Assembly: GCA_951804985.1 (NCBI GenBank)
Contig: OX638131.1
Location: 59,488,351 to 59,552,350, forward strand
Direction of reading: 5' to 3'
Length of the DNA: 64,000 nucleotides
Source: Dryomyza anilis
Lineage: Eukaryota > Arthropoda > Insecta > Diptera > Dryomyzidae
The notes beneath the pieces were generated by a model. That model was not told the origin of the DNA. It saw only the letters and a list, made by a program, of their open reading frames with translations, and did no database searches. This document shows positions 1 through 11,019 of this stretch, piece after piece. Each line of letters starts with the position of its first letter. The stretch's first letter is position 1. The translations under genes were made by a program, and so were the position numbers.

Positions 1-1039
1 AAACCTGTCTAATAGTTAAACTACGCGAGACGTTTAAGTAAACGTAATTTAAACTAAGCTTAAACCACAAACTGACCCTAAATATCTTGTTTTATTGGAC
101 AGTAACATATTCAAGGCCATACAATGCATAGTTATGTATTTAATATTAAATATATTAATTAATTTACTTTTTTACTAACACAATTTTAAATTAAATATTC
201 ACTGTCGAATTTACAACATTAATGTGCGAGTACGATAAAGAATTACTTTGGCCAATGTGATTTTGTACGAATCACCCGAAATATTACAAAAGATTATACC
301 ACGCTATTTTTTTCATAATAATTTGGCCGTCGGTAGTTTAATTGATGAGCTGATAATGATAGACGAACAACAATATCTCTTTCTTCCGTGCGTCAAGCTG
401 TTCCACAAGGCATATTACTTGTTGATGTATTGGTTTCACAATTTCCGCATAACTTGAGTTCAGTGAATACTTCTGTAAAAAATCCAGGCTCTGCGTTAAT
501 TCTCAGCATATTGTTACTTTGTTGATTTATAATTACGAGACACCTGTAAATGAGAACCAACAAGAATATATGATTAGTTGTTGTAATTACTGTAGAAAAA
601 CTGATAATAATTTTAGTTGTATTCCAGTGGTTATTGATCGTGATCCGTACATCATTTCACTCTACACCTATGAGGCACAGGGTATATTAAGTTTGTGCAT
701 ATATTGTAACACTCCTTTGGAGGCGTGTCAGGTATGGAAAAGTATATATATTCCTAAATAGCATCAGTACCAGAGTCCGTTTAGCCTGATCCGTCTCTCT
801 ATCTGACAACACGATAACTTGAAAAATACTGGTCAGAATAAAATGAAATTTCATTTTAATATGTTTTACCTCAAAAATAGTTCTGTGTACGGTTGGCCAA
901 ATCGGCTAACAGACATTTCCACCTCCCATACAAGTTACTTATATTCAAATATTTTTTGAACTAATAAAACATTCAAGAACTAATAAAGTATTGAAGATAC
1001 AGTTCCAAGAAAAGACCTGATCCGCCCACAATATTTTTA
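1..1039. other. Non-coding leader region with a degenerate repeat copy
   Basis: No convincing gene. The short open frames here (for example 248-457 and 519-761) start with non-ATG codons and have no recognisable domain. The segment around 680-800 (TGTAACACTCC, then GGTATGGAAAAGTATATAT, then GAGTCCGTTTAG) is a diverged copy of the repeat found intact at 1040-1642. The first 80 bases (TTTAAACTAAGCTTAAACC ... CTGACCCTAAA) resemble the right end of the MITE at 1898-2436 and may be a truncated relative. Confidence 0.4.
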
Positions 1040-1642
1040 TACCCTACACTAAGAGTGAAAGGGTATATTCAGTTTGGTATGCCGTTTGTAACACCCAGAA
1101 GGAAGCATCTCCGGTATGGAAAAGAATATATATTCTTGATAGCATGACCTCCTGAGTCGATTTAACGATGTACGTCTGTCTGTCCGTCTGTCTGTCCCTC
1201 TGTCTGTCTGTTGAAATCACGATTACAGAAAAAGTAGAAGAGATAGAACAATGAAACTTTAGATTTAGAACACTTATATATCTAAGCTGTCTGAACAAGA
1301 AAATTGGCATGATCGGTTTATTGTGACCTGAGAACCGACCACTTATGTTCAAATACCTCATATAAAATGAATATCTACAGATCAGTATTACTGTATACGT
1401 GCTTAGGTAAACTTTTTTTGTCAAATATATATTGACTCAAATATATGAAAATAATGTTTTCTGGCGAAACGGCTTGTGATTATAAATAAATCGAAATTCG
1501 GTACACCTACCCATTTTTAAATATGGGTATCAAATGAATGGAAATTCTTCAGGGGTTGAAAGTTTGTAGTTATTTTCAGGATTCGTATACACTTGTGACC
1601 TATATACCACTTTGACTGGTATCCACACATATGTGTAGGGTA
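1040..1642. repeat. Dispersed repeat bounded by TACCCTACAC / GTGTAGGGTA
   Basis: The segment begins TACCCTACAC (1040) and ends with the exact reverse complement GTGTAGGGTA (1633-1642), a 10-bp terminal inverted repeat around about 600 bp. Inside it contains GTGAAAGGGTATATTCAGTTTGGTA-type sequence, an internal CTGT-rich microsatellite and no coding potential. A second copy of the left part lies at 9161-9330 and a degenerate one near 690-800, so it is a multi-copy family. The transposon class is not clear from the sequence. Confidence 0.55.
1166..1213. repeat. CTGT/CCGT microsatellite
   Basis: A run of imperfect CTGT tetranucleotides (CTGTCTGTCCGTCTGTCTGT followed by more of the same) inside the dispersed repeat. 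The 126-residue minus-strand open frame across it is an artefact of the repeat. Confidence 0.8.
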
Positions 1643-1897
1643 TTTATAGTCGGCTTAGACCGACTATAATTTTAATAATCCTAACTATCATAATAACACC
1701 AACTTTAAAATTTGCCATGTGATCTAACCTTCCCAACTGGTTTACATTAGTTCCCGGTTTTTATAATGGAAATTTCAATCGTAAATTATTAAAAACAAAT
1801 AAATGATATATTATGACTGGCGATTATGGCTTAGAGAAAGGTAACTCAATTCTGAACAATAATATTTTTCGGTTTTTTTGTTATTTTTTGTCTTTAA
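1643..1897. other. Intergenic, nothing recognised
   Basis: AT-rich sequence between the dispersed repeat and the MITE. It contains TAGTCGGCTTAGACCGACTA just after the repeat end, an imperfect short palindrome, but no coding frame. Confidence 0.5.
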
Positions 1898-2436
1898 GGG
1901 CCAGTTTTTCAGTGCTCGTTTAAACGTGGTTTAAACTCCGTTTAATTAATCTTCTCTTTAAATTAAACGTCGTTTAATTTTGTTAGCAGTTTTTCAGTGA
2001 TAGTTTAAAATGAACACAGACCAAGACAATACACCACAAGCAAATGACAAATAATTCTCTCGATATTGACTTCTGATAAATGTCATTCAAAATTAATTAA
2101 ATAAATAAATAAAAAAATTGTTTCAGAAAAATAAAATTAATGTATTTTTAAATTTAAACAAGAGATCGAGCGAATGAAGTGCATGTGAAACTTTTTAATG
2201 CATAGTGTGCAAAAATACAAAAATTAATAATATTTTGTGAAACAGCGCAGCGACAGAAAATAGTGAAAAGTGTTGTGAAAAAAATTCATGTCAAAAATTT
2301 TGAAAGTTTAAACCACCAGCATCGGTCGTTTAAACTAAGTTTAAACGACGGTTGAAGTTCACTGAAAAAATCGATTTTGGTTATAAACGAAGTTAAAACC
2401 ACAAACAAAGTTCAACTAGCACTGAAAAACTGGCCC
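1898..2436. mobile_element. Non-autonomous DNA transposon (MITE) with GGGCCAGTTTTTCAGTGC ends
   Basis: The left end reads GGGCCAGTTTTTCAGTGCTC and the right end is its inverted counterpart (GCACTGAAAAACTGGCCC), giving an ~18-bp perfect terminal inverted repeat around 539 bp. Subterminal sequence on both sides is rich in GTTTAAAC-type blocks in opposite orientations. Flanks are TTTAA on the left and TAAAA on the right, so a TTAA-like or AT-rich target duplication is possible but not proven. There is no coding potential. Family assignment (for example a PIF/Harbinger or ISL2EU relative) is not secure. Confidence 0.7.
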
Positions 2437-4118
2437 TAAAAGATCAAATTAAAACTTCAGAACAATTCACATTAGTCAAACTTTATAGTTAAACATGTTT
2501 TTAAATGTAAATATAGGTATTATGTTTACATAAAAATAAATACTTTTTGTTAAAAAAAGTATGTTTTTATATTTGAATAATTTTTTTTTTAAATGGTTTA
2601 ACAAAGCCTGATATTTCCAAACAGTTGCTGTAATAAATGATGTTTTCTTGAAAAATTAATATTTGCGGAGGTGGTAAAGAAAACTGTCAAGGCAATGAAG
2701 TAGCAGACTACAATCACAATCACGGTCTCCCATCGGAGCTCGGAGGGAGGAAAATGAAATATGAAAACACTTCAGTTCACGTCGGCCTAATACACCGTCT
2801 CCACCAAAAATGTGGTCTGGAGTGAAGAGACCGAGGATTGGCAGAATCTCTGACACACGGAGCAGCGGGGATAAACATCGTCACGTTGCAAGGGGCATAA
2901 AATAATCGCGTGATAATTCAAGCTACACAATTCATAGCAGTTGCAGGCGACTTTTGGAAATGTGAAATTTTATATGAGGTTTAGGTCTTTCTTAGCTGGA
3001 GCGAGATAGTACACAGAAACCTCGAAATTTGAGACAAAGGTTAAAAGTAAAGGATAAAAAATGTAAAATCAGGAAAAGTCCAATAAACCAAAACACAAAA
3101 GAAAAAAATACAAACTGAAAAAAAAACAGATAAAACAATAGATAAAGATTGGTTCGCCGATTCGTCACATGAACTGCTCATTTTTTCCTTGAAACGAATG
3201 AAATTCGGTTGAGTGTTGCACGTCTTTTTATGTTCGCATGATTTTACCCATTTTTTTGCGAATGAAGTCTGGAAAATATATGCTGTGATAGCTTTTTAAC
3301 GTTCGAATCGCCAAAATCATTCGCTTCGCCAGTCATAATAGGGCCCATAATTTAGGTATACAATTAAACATCCCATATTAAAGTGTTGGGCAGATATGTC
3401 AAACACACGGCCCGTCATTAATCTATGGCCCGCGAAGACTTCATGTAAGTTATATTAAAAAATATATTTTTAGAATTGAATATTTAAAAATATGTTTTGT
3501 TTTTCAGGCATTAAAATGATTGTTATTCTGTTTTGTTCAGCGACATGTATCCAATTTAACATGGCATGGCAACATGGCAAAACTCATCATTAATTTATTT
3601 TAAAAAAATCAATATTTTTGTACTTTATTTTCCAGAATTTAATAATGAGAATTATAAATTTTTAAAAATAGTCTTATTTTATTTTCGTAATTGGGATTTT
3701 AAAGAAGATATATGACGTTGCACATTTTGATAGAAAATCGCCAAGTTTTAACCAAGAGTCTTAATTTGCATAAACCGGATTATCAATCATTTCAAAATTT
3801 TCTTCAGTAAGTAAAACTTTTAGTATTAGAAGCATTCCACACCAAATCTACTCAGATAAAGAGAATCGAAATATGCATTGACCATTTTTTGTTTAATTTC
3901 TTCGGACCATACCGGAGATACAGTGCTCCAAAATTACAAAAAATTAACCAAAAAATAACTTTTTTGTGGTTCTTCATATTGAAATACCTCTTGACCCCAA
4001 ATGCTACAAATCACGCTTTAATAAACATGTGGTCATCGTCCTTGCAATTTAAATTATATGCTCATAATAAGGACCCTCTTTCCTATTTTTACAAATATCA
4101 AATTTATCGGTCATTTTC
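2437..4118. other. Long intergenic interval without a gene
   Basis: AT-rich sequence with short open frames only. I see no domain, tRNA, inverted repeat of note or retrotransposon remnant. 2656-2856 is open on the minus strand but gives no recognisable protein. Confidence 0.45.
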
Positions 4119-4182
4119 CGACATATTTTAAAACAGATATATACATATTTTAAAACAGATATATACATATTTTAAAACAGAA
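4119..4182. repeat. Short tandem repeat, 22-bp unit, about 3 copies
   Basis: The unit ACATATTTTAAAACAGATAT(AT) is repeated nearly perfectly about three times, ending at AAAACAGAAGG. Confidence 0.85.
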
Positions 4183-4202
4183 GGTTTTGAATTCGATGCC
4201 TA

Positions 4203-4259
4203 AACCAGGCATGTTTGACATGCCTGGTGTAGAGTATTCCATAGTCGGTCGCGACCGAC
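4203..4259. repeat. Pair of small palindromes
   Basis: ACCAGGCATG TTTGA CATGCCTGGT is a 10-bp stem with a 5-base loop. It is followed 15 bases later by the perfect 16-bp palindrome GTCGGTCGCGACCGAC (4244-4259). The latter is GC-rich against a very AT-rich background. A regulatory or transposon-end role is possible but not shown. Confidence 0.6.
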
Positions 4260-5659
4260 GTTAAGTCCCGCCCTCATACAACACAAATTATTAGAACCAG
4301 ATTCGTTTTTCGTTCAACAACTCAGAAGGTCAGAAGAAAAACAGTGCTAAATAATGTTTTTAAAAGAGAAACAATAGCAGCAATATTCGCAAAAAATTAA
4401 GAAAAAATGTCGCTCCGGCCCCTCGTGACCGCGACAAATCCAAACCCGGTGTACCTACTTAAAAGTACATATAGGTACTGAAACGAAAGGTAATTGCTTG
4501 ACAATTACTAATGTAGTTTACATATGCCTACATGGAATACGCTGATCTTGCGTTCCCACATTCACTTGCCAGACCGACACGTGCATGTATACACCGAATG
4601 TTCCGTTGGTTTACTTTTAAGCAGAGCTCTCGATTACTTGGATACCCGGGTGGTTCGAACTACCCGGATAAGACAAATACCCGTAAAACCCCGGTACCGT
4701 CAACTGGGGTGACTTTAGACTTTCAAAGGTGACTTTGGCCAAACAAAAAATAATGTTTGCAATCAAATTTTCTCAGCATCCAAGTGACTTACAGATTTCA
4801 TTTCTTTTACAATAATTTTCTTTGAAGAATTTTCTATCTGCGTTATGCTATTTCCTTAACTTTTAACACTCATATTACAATATATTAATATTTTGTAAAT
4901 GTAGCTAAAAATCATTAATTTTATTTACGAACAAAATTAATTTAGTATGTTAAATATACGAATGCTTTGAATACGTTGCTTTGTTTACGTTAGAAATTAA
5001 TATATTTTCTTTCTAATAAACCAAATATATATTGTCATTTTAGTCCATCCATCGTTCTTAAAATCAATGTTTTTGGGGTGACTTTGGCCCGAGTTAAAGT
5101 CGCCCCAAACTATACATGGAGGTGATTTTGACCCGGTTAAAACCCACATCAAATAATTCGAACGTGTATACCCAATGTTAAAATAACTCATGTGAAATAG
5201 TGGGTTTATTTGTTCCATTCTTTTCCAAATATATACTATATTTTCCCATTTTTAAAATAAACGTGTTTAAATTTTAGTTATTTTTTTATTTGATGTCAGA
5301 TATTGACATAAATATAAATGAAAAACAACGGGGTTGAGTTAATTTCAAGACTAAGGCGGGTACAAACTGGAAGTGACCATCATTTATTTAGAAATATTAA
5401 AAAAATAGATCCACATAAGCCTTTTACTAATAAAAAAATGTAAAATGGTCAGAATTTATTTTTTGTAATTGATATTATATATCAGTTGACTAATTTACTT
5501 GATTAATTCCATTTAATAAATTTGTTATAATGAAGTATACAAAATGCTTTATATCTTTTTCATATTATTCCTTATTACTATGCTTATTATTCGAAATATA
5601 TGGGTTTCAAGTGATCTGGATTTTCAATAAAACATATATGATGATATAGTATCATAGTC
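4260..5659. other. Intergenic interval, no gene recognised
   Basis: Two related blocks, GGTGACTTTGGCC near 4728-4740 and GGGGTGACTTTGGCCCGAG near 5075-5095 followed by AAAGTCGCCCC, suggest an old repeat with partly inverted subunits. The overlapping short open frames at 4524-4732 have no recognisable product. The rest is AT-rich and featureless. Confidence 0.4.
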
Positions 5660-8600
5660 ATCTTGCATAAATTGCCGTTTTTGGTACTATATATCGCAAG
5701 TTATCGCACGATTGCGACATGTTGCAGATGCAAACTTTATCACAAAATAAAATATGAACCTCGTCCTACGGATATTTAGCAAAAAAAATCTGTGTCCAGA
5801 TATTAGATTTTGCAAAAATTCAAAAACAAATTTCTGTTACAAAAAAGTGTGTCGAGGGAGTAATTTATCACAATTCTCCATGTTCTCTTAAAAAAACATT
5901 TTAATATTAGTTCGCAATGATTTTGCTGTCAAAATTTCAAATTTTTTTTTTAACTTTACCTAACTGAAATTTTACGGATTATTTTTTAAAATTTGTTTAT
6001 GAAATATTTGATTTATATGGAGCGAATTGCACACAGTAGATTTCATGCTAATATAATGTAGTGGTGCTAGATGCAAAATAGAAACAAAATTCTTTGCATC
6101 TGTTGCGCGATACCTTAACGCCGTAACGAAAAAAATCGATATCGTTAACTACAATTAACGACAAATATTATTAGGAGGTATTCCGTACACAGTTCGCTAT
6201 GATATTTTTGTCAGCTGTCATCGTTAAGAATTGACCGAAAATTGTCGATACGATAGCGTTGACAATTATTTGGTTGTTAGCCAGCGATTTAACCGATTTT
6301 TATTGTTAAAAATCTTTCCGAATTTATTTGTCTACATAAAATGCATTGAAATCATATCAGGTGGAAGTCATGGAATCACTTTTATCATAACGATCGCTTT
6401 CGCAAGCGACAATTGTCGGTAGTTAGCGATATCGAATATTATCGTTATGGAGAGGCGCGATTCTGTAACTTATTAACGACAAATATCGATATCGTTAACT
6501 CACAACAATTATGGCATGCAGAAGCGATCGTCATGAAAAAAAAATTAAATTTTAACGATATTTGTCGTTAAAAAGAGTTAACTATATCGATTTTTGTCGT
6601 TAATAAGTTACAGAATCGCCCTACTGGTGTGTATTCAATTCGGTAGACTTTAATGGGTTAATAAGAAATCTATTACACATCCGTCGTCAACGAATGCTGC
6701 TGAGCGACTGAACTGAAATTTTTGAAAATTTGACATGAAAAATTAAAAAAATTCGACACCTACAGATTCTCATTATTAAATTTAAATTTATAATATTTTT
6801 TAGACGCGGCTGTTGTGGAAATATTTATTATATATTGAAAACTTTATTTAAATGAATGGCTAATATAATATTTTCACTAAAATTACAATAAACATTGCTT
6901 AAATTACGTTTCCCGCTTTACCCCAGAAAATGTATCCCAAATTGAACATAACTTATGATTTGCAAAACCCAAATGTTTTAAAAGATATAGAATATGCGAT
7001 AATTTTAATATACCCTTTTAATTGAAAACGATAAATTCTCACGTTTTGATAGCTCTAAAAATCTTTCGACAACATTTTTTCCACTCGTTCTCGAAATGCA
7101 ATAAAATGGTATTAATTTGATTATAACCAATTGCTTTTATGTTCGAAATTTGAAACATTTCTAAAAATTGTACATCTACATTACCACATGTCCCACTTAT
7201 TCCCAGATTCCCCTATTTTTTCCCCTCTGTGAAAATATTCTTCTGGCTTGGCTACATTTTTCACTGATAAAAGAGTTTTCAAACTCATCGAAAGATTTTT
7301 TCAATACATCTACTTTGAAAAATAACTGAAATATACAAAGTAACCTTTTTTTTTATAATGAACATTCAAATGTTCATCTGATAGAAATGAAAAAAAAAAA
7401 TTTATAGTTATTAAAAAAATATATATACATATATATTTTTTGTTTCATATAATGTTATTTATTGCAGCAACATATTTTTGATGCTTTTTAAGTCAATGTT
7501 TACTCTTGGAGTCTTCCCAGGGTTAGCGCAGTATAAATGTGTAGTGGGGTAAACATATATTTTATTCAGATGCAGACATATACGTTGTTTGCCGCTAAAT
7601 ATGTTTGTGAGAGCCATTTTCTTCAATGCCTGTGGTAAAATACTTTTTACTTAAAGATGTGACTGTCCCAGCACAAATATGAACCTGAGTTACGAGTCCG
7701 TTCGATTCGCAGTCCAGCGAAAAAAATGTCATAGAAAAATATAGTTCACGTAGTAGCAAATCCTAAACTATACAAATTACTGAGTATATTACTTTTTTTT
7801 TTTTTGAATACTGTTCGGTAATTACTTAAAGTCTGCCAAATAAAGCTAGTAATAATAGATAAAACAAATGAATTAACCTAACAGTAAAATAAAACAAGGT
7901 TTATTTTTTGCGATTCGTATATTTCCACTGCATCGAAGATCCTTCAAACTTGAAGTACATTTGTAAGTCACATAGTTCTTTAAACATTTTGAAATATGTA
8001 TAGTATGCTGGTCCGATACATAATGGCATTTTTTCTTTAATTTTCACAATTCATATGCGACACGAAAAATAGTATCAAATTTGTCATTCATTAAAATAAA
8101 ATGTTTAATATATATTACTACAACAGCCGCGTCCAATCAATACTATAAATTTAAATTTAATAATGAGTAGCTGTAGGGTGTCGATTTTTTTTATTTTTTC
8201 ATGTCAAATTCGTTGACGACGGATGTGAATTATATTTCATACTAATCCATTAAAGCCTGTCGAATTAAATACACACCAGGAGATTACGCAGTGCAATTTT
8301 CCCCATCATGTTTTCCTATAATGCGGACATCAGATGCTAAGAATTTTCGATTTTGCATCTAGCACCACTAAATTTTATTAGTATGAAATTGTAGATCTCT
8401 GCGTGCAATTCACTCCATATTAATCAAATATTTCATAAACAAATTTTAAAAAATATTCCGTAAAATTTCAGTTAGGTAAAGTTTATACAGTTTTTCGATA
8501 TTTTGACAGCAAAAACATTGCGAACTAATATTAAAATGTTTTTTTAAGAGAGCATGGAGAATTGTGGTAAATTACTCTCTCGACTCAACACAAATTTGTT

Positions 8601-8775
8601 TTTGAATTTTTGCAAAAACTAATATCTGGACACAGATTTTTTTTTGCTAAATATCCGTAGTTCAAGTTTCATATTTTATTTTGTGATAAAGTTTGCATCT
8701 GCAAAATGTCGAAATCGTGAGATAGTTTTCGATATATAGTACCAAAAACGGCATTTTTTGCAACTTTGACTCGAT
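5660..8775. mobile_element. Long-inverted-repeat (foldback-like) DNA element
   Basis: The segment about 5660-6854 reappears in inverted orientation at about 8090-8775. Matching landmarks, outside to inside, are the TGCCGTTTTTGGTACTATAT edge, a TTTGCAAAAATTC block, CTAACTGAAATTTTACGG, GGTGCTAGATGCAAAAT, CCGTCGTCAACG and CGCGGCTGTTG. Discounting a ~0.5-kb insertion in the left arm, both arms are about 690 bp. The 1.2-kb interior (6855-8089) has no coding frame, so this is a non-autonomous or decayed element with unusually long inverted ends (foldback or Mutator-like in style, class not proven). Confidence 0.75.
6105..6622. mobile_element. Insertion in the left arm, including a foldback MITE
   Basis: This ~0.5 kb has no counterpart in the right arm of the surrounding element. 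Its right portion (about 6456-6620) is itself a hairpin: GCGATTCTGTAACTTATTAA on the left and TTAATAAGTTACAGAATCGC on the right, followed inward by inverted ACGACAAA and GATATCGTTAAC-type blocks. The remainder repeats the ATCGATATCGTTAAC and CGACAATTGTCG themes. It looks like one or two nested MITEs of one family. Confidence 0.65.
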
Positions 8776-9160
8776 TGTGTGCAAAATCTGGACGTATAGG
8801 GAAAAATCCGAGTACGCAGCAAGAATCAAGAGACCGAAATCAACCAGATTAGGCCAACAAACCTCAATTTGTAGAACAGTGTTATTAATAACTGAACACA
8901 ATTGTAATGGAATGTTGTTGAATGTCAATTAAAATAAATTCACTAACCAATACAAAGGCTCAGTCGATTTTTGGCAATATTTTGAAAATATTGAGGAAAA
9001 TGATAATGCTGTGCGATGAAGGTGACGGTGTTCATTTGCGGGACGATATGGATACGGTTATTTTAGAAAATTTTAAGGGTGGTATATCTAATTCTGATAC
9101 CAATATGTTTGATGCTGGAGTCGTCAACAAAAATTAACGCAATTTGGTTGATGCAATTGT
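8776..9160. other. Interval with one short unrecognised open frame
   Basis: An open frame at 8922-9137 (71 residues, non-ATG start) contains DEGDGVHLRDDMDTVILENF but matches no family I know. It may be a fragment of a decayed gene or element. Nothing else is seen here. Confidence 0.25.
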
Positions 9161-9330
9161 TATACCCTACACTATGAGTGAAAGGGTATATTCAGTTTGG
9201 TACGCATTTTGTAACACCCAGAAGGAATCATTTCCGGTATAAAAAGTATATAAACTATTGATCAGCATGAACTCCTGAGCCGTCCGTCTCTCTGTTGGAA
9301 TCACGATTACAGAAAAACTTGTAGAGATTG
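9161..9330. repeat. Second copy of the TACCCTACAC repeat (left part)
   Basis: TATACCCTACACTATGAGTG, then AAGGGTATATTCAGTTTGGT and CACCCAGAAGGAA match the left part of the repeat at 1040-1642. The copy is truncated after the CTGTTGGAATCACGATTACAG block. Confidence 0.7.
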
Positions 9331-9495
9331 ACCAATGAAACGGATAATAAGGCTCAAAAAATCCAATTGTTTCAAGTATCGACCTTTTGGACATAGTATC
9401 ACAGGAAATATTACTACGGATTATATGGCTCCAAAACATGATTCGACAAGAAATTCTCGATAAAATTTGCATCTAGAAAGTACTGGTCATCACGA

Positions 9496-9653
9496 ATGGG
9501 GGAACCTTTAAATATACTCAACGTCTATACAGACGGATCTAAACAAATCGACGGGGTTGGGACGGGTTTCTTCGTCCAAAGCTCAAACACTATTTACTCT
9601 TTTAAACTACCAGAAAACTGCAGTATTTTTCAGGCAGAGGTTGTAGCAATTAC
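9496..9653 (+). pseudogene. RNase H domain fragment of a LINE, 5' part
   Basis: The translation contains VYTDGSKQIDGVGTGFF and ENCSIFQAEVVAIT, the first catalytic Asp strand (YTDGS) and the conserved Glu helix (FQAEV) of an RNase H fold, as found at the C-terminus of I- and LOA-type LINE polyproteins. The frame is interrupted at 9653 by gypsy element A and resumes at 17599. Removing the element and one copy of the TTAC duplication keeps the frame, so the two halves are one split domain. No intact LINE surrounds it. Confidence 0.75.
9650..9653. repeat. Target-site duplication TTAC, left copy
   Basis: TTAC precedes the left LTR at 9654 and is repeated exactly after the right LTR (17595-17598). 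Four-bp duplications are usual for gypsy integrases. Confidence 0.85.
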
Positions 9654-10291
9654 TGTTGTATATCAGAAATACTTTTTCTTTTAGTTTAAAAAATCTGCAC
9701 ATCGCCAGTAAGCACAATAGCATATTCATATTAATCATAATAATGTAACACCAAAAATGCTTACTGTTATGCATGCATTCATATTTTTCTCATACACTTA
9801 TTTGATACACTTACTTTTATACACATATGATGACAACAACAAATGTATTGGTTGTAATGTAAGCCTCATCAGGTAGCACCTGCATGCGGCGTACAGGGAA
9901 CTAAAGCACATAGAAGTTTTTCTCACGATCACCCCAATACGAATTGATTATTTCACAATATGATGACACTCAGATCTGGTGTTTGTAAATATGGATGCGA
10001 CCGAGGTGATGAGTAGAGGTTAAGAATATATTTTAAGTGGGATAAGATTTTAACTGCCTTAGAGTGCAGACGTGTTTCTTTTATAAGTTAAACAATAATG
10101 TTAATATTAAAATAGAACTTTCAATTAAATAAAAGTATGTCTTGGAAGAAAAGACTTGTTTGAATTATTTCGGTTAATAAAAATGGAACTTCAACGTTGG
10201 ACATTCTCTGGTAGGACATCATGGGTAATTATAAATGGAACGTTGCGACATTTGGCCTCACGCCTAAGCAACGGACATTTTAATTACAACA
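9654..10291 (+). repeat. Left LTR of element A
   Basis: Begins TGTTGTATATCAGAAATAC and ends GGACATTTTAATTACAACA. It is matched almost base for base by 16960-17594. The differences include a 2-bp indel at GTTATGCATGC/GTTGCATGC and a 1-bp indel at GGAAGAAAAG/GGAGAAAAG. Confidence 0.9.
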
Positions 10292-10293
10292 TT

Positions 10294-10311
10294 TGGCCCA
10301 GCCGGTTTTCG
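10294..10311 (+). other. Primer-binding site of element A
   Basis: TGGCCCAGCCGGTTTTCG lies two bases after the LTR. Element B has TGGCGCAGCCGGTTTTAG in the same place. Such TGGCGCAG-type sites are known to pair with a tRNA-Ser 3' end in 17.6/297-like elements; the tRNA assignment here is inferred. Confidence 0.7.
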
Positions 10312-10499
10312 AACCAAACATCAAATCCCAGGGGACAGGATGGACTGGATGGAGATTAGAAGTATATGAAATAAATATATTGGACAAGGGAAAATATATT
10401 TTTTAGGAGTCGTGAATATTGTGAAAAACAGTGAAAGAAAATGTGCGAAAAAAAAAAAAAATTGTGAATTTGTGATATAAAACAAAAGAAACATTTGAG

Positions 10500-10921
10500 A
10501 ATATTTAAATCATGAATACGAATGTAATGTTGAAGCAGAACATAATTCAGAAATAATTAAGCAAAGAGAAAATCCAGAAAAGAATGATAAATTAACCTAT
10601 GTAAGGAATGTTCCGACATGTTCATTCTGTATGAAATAAGGACATACTAGGGACGATTGTATTAGTAGGAAAAATGAGCCTTTCTGCTACGAATGTGGAA
10701 CTTATGGCCATGAAGCTAATTGGAAATGTGCCAATACTAATATGAAAAATTCTAAAATACAGTTAGGTAATAATGATATTAAAAATAATAATCACAAAGA
10801 AAATAAAGCAAGTAATATGAAATGCTTATGGTGTGATAGACAAGGGCATAAAATAGATAAGTGTTATGCGAAAACAAAATTTGAATCAGTCACAAATAAT
10901 AATCATAATCAGGGAAACTAA
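10500..10921 (+). pseudogene. Gag remnant of element A (nucleocapsid zinc knuckles)
   Basis: Only the C-terminal nucleocapsid part of Gag remains. Three CCHC-type knuckles are visible in sequence: CSFCMK-stop-GHTRDDC near 10617, CYECGTYGHEANWKC near 10683 and CLWCDRQGHKIDKC near 10826. The first is interrupted by a TAA codon. Compared with element B, where the first knuckle lies about 1.24 kb after the primer-binding site, here it lies about 0.32 kb after it, so about 0.9 kb of gag has been deleted. The linker before the third knuckle is short here but Asn-expanded in B. Confidence 0.75.
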
Positions 10922-11019
10922 CAGGGGCTCAGTCAAGGCCAATAAACTGGGGACCCCAAAAGAAAAGTAATATAGGGCCAAATGAGTTAGGAATTGTAGA
11001 TCAGACGTCGACAGAGCCT

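Noticed and set aside
248..761. Two short frames near the left edge as host genes
   Set aside because: They start at non-ATG codons, lack domains, and the second overlaps a degenerate repeat.
1044..1424. 126-residue minus-strand frame
   Set aside because: It crosses a CTGT microsatellite inside a dispersed repeat and gives no domain.
4524..4732. Overlapping short frames in a GC-richer patch
   Set aside because: Two different frames are open over the same bases, neither shows a domain.
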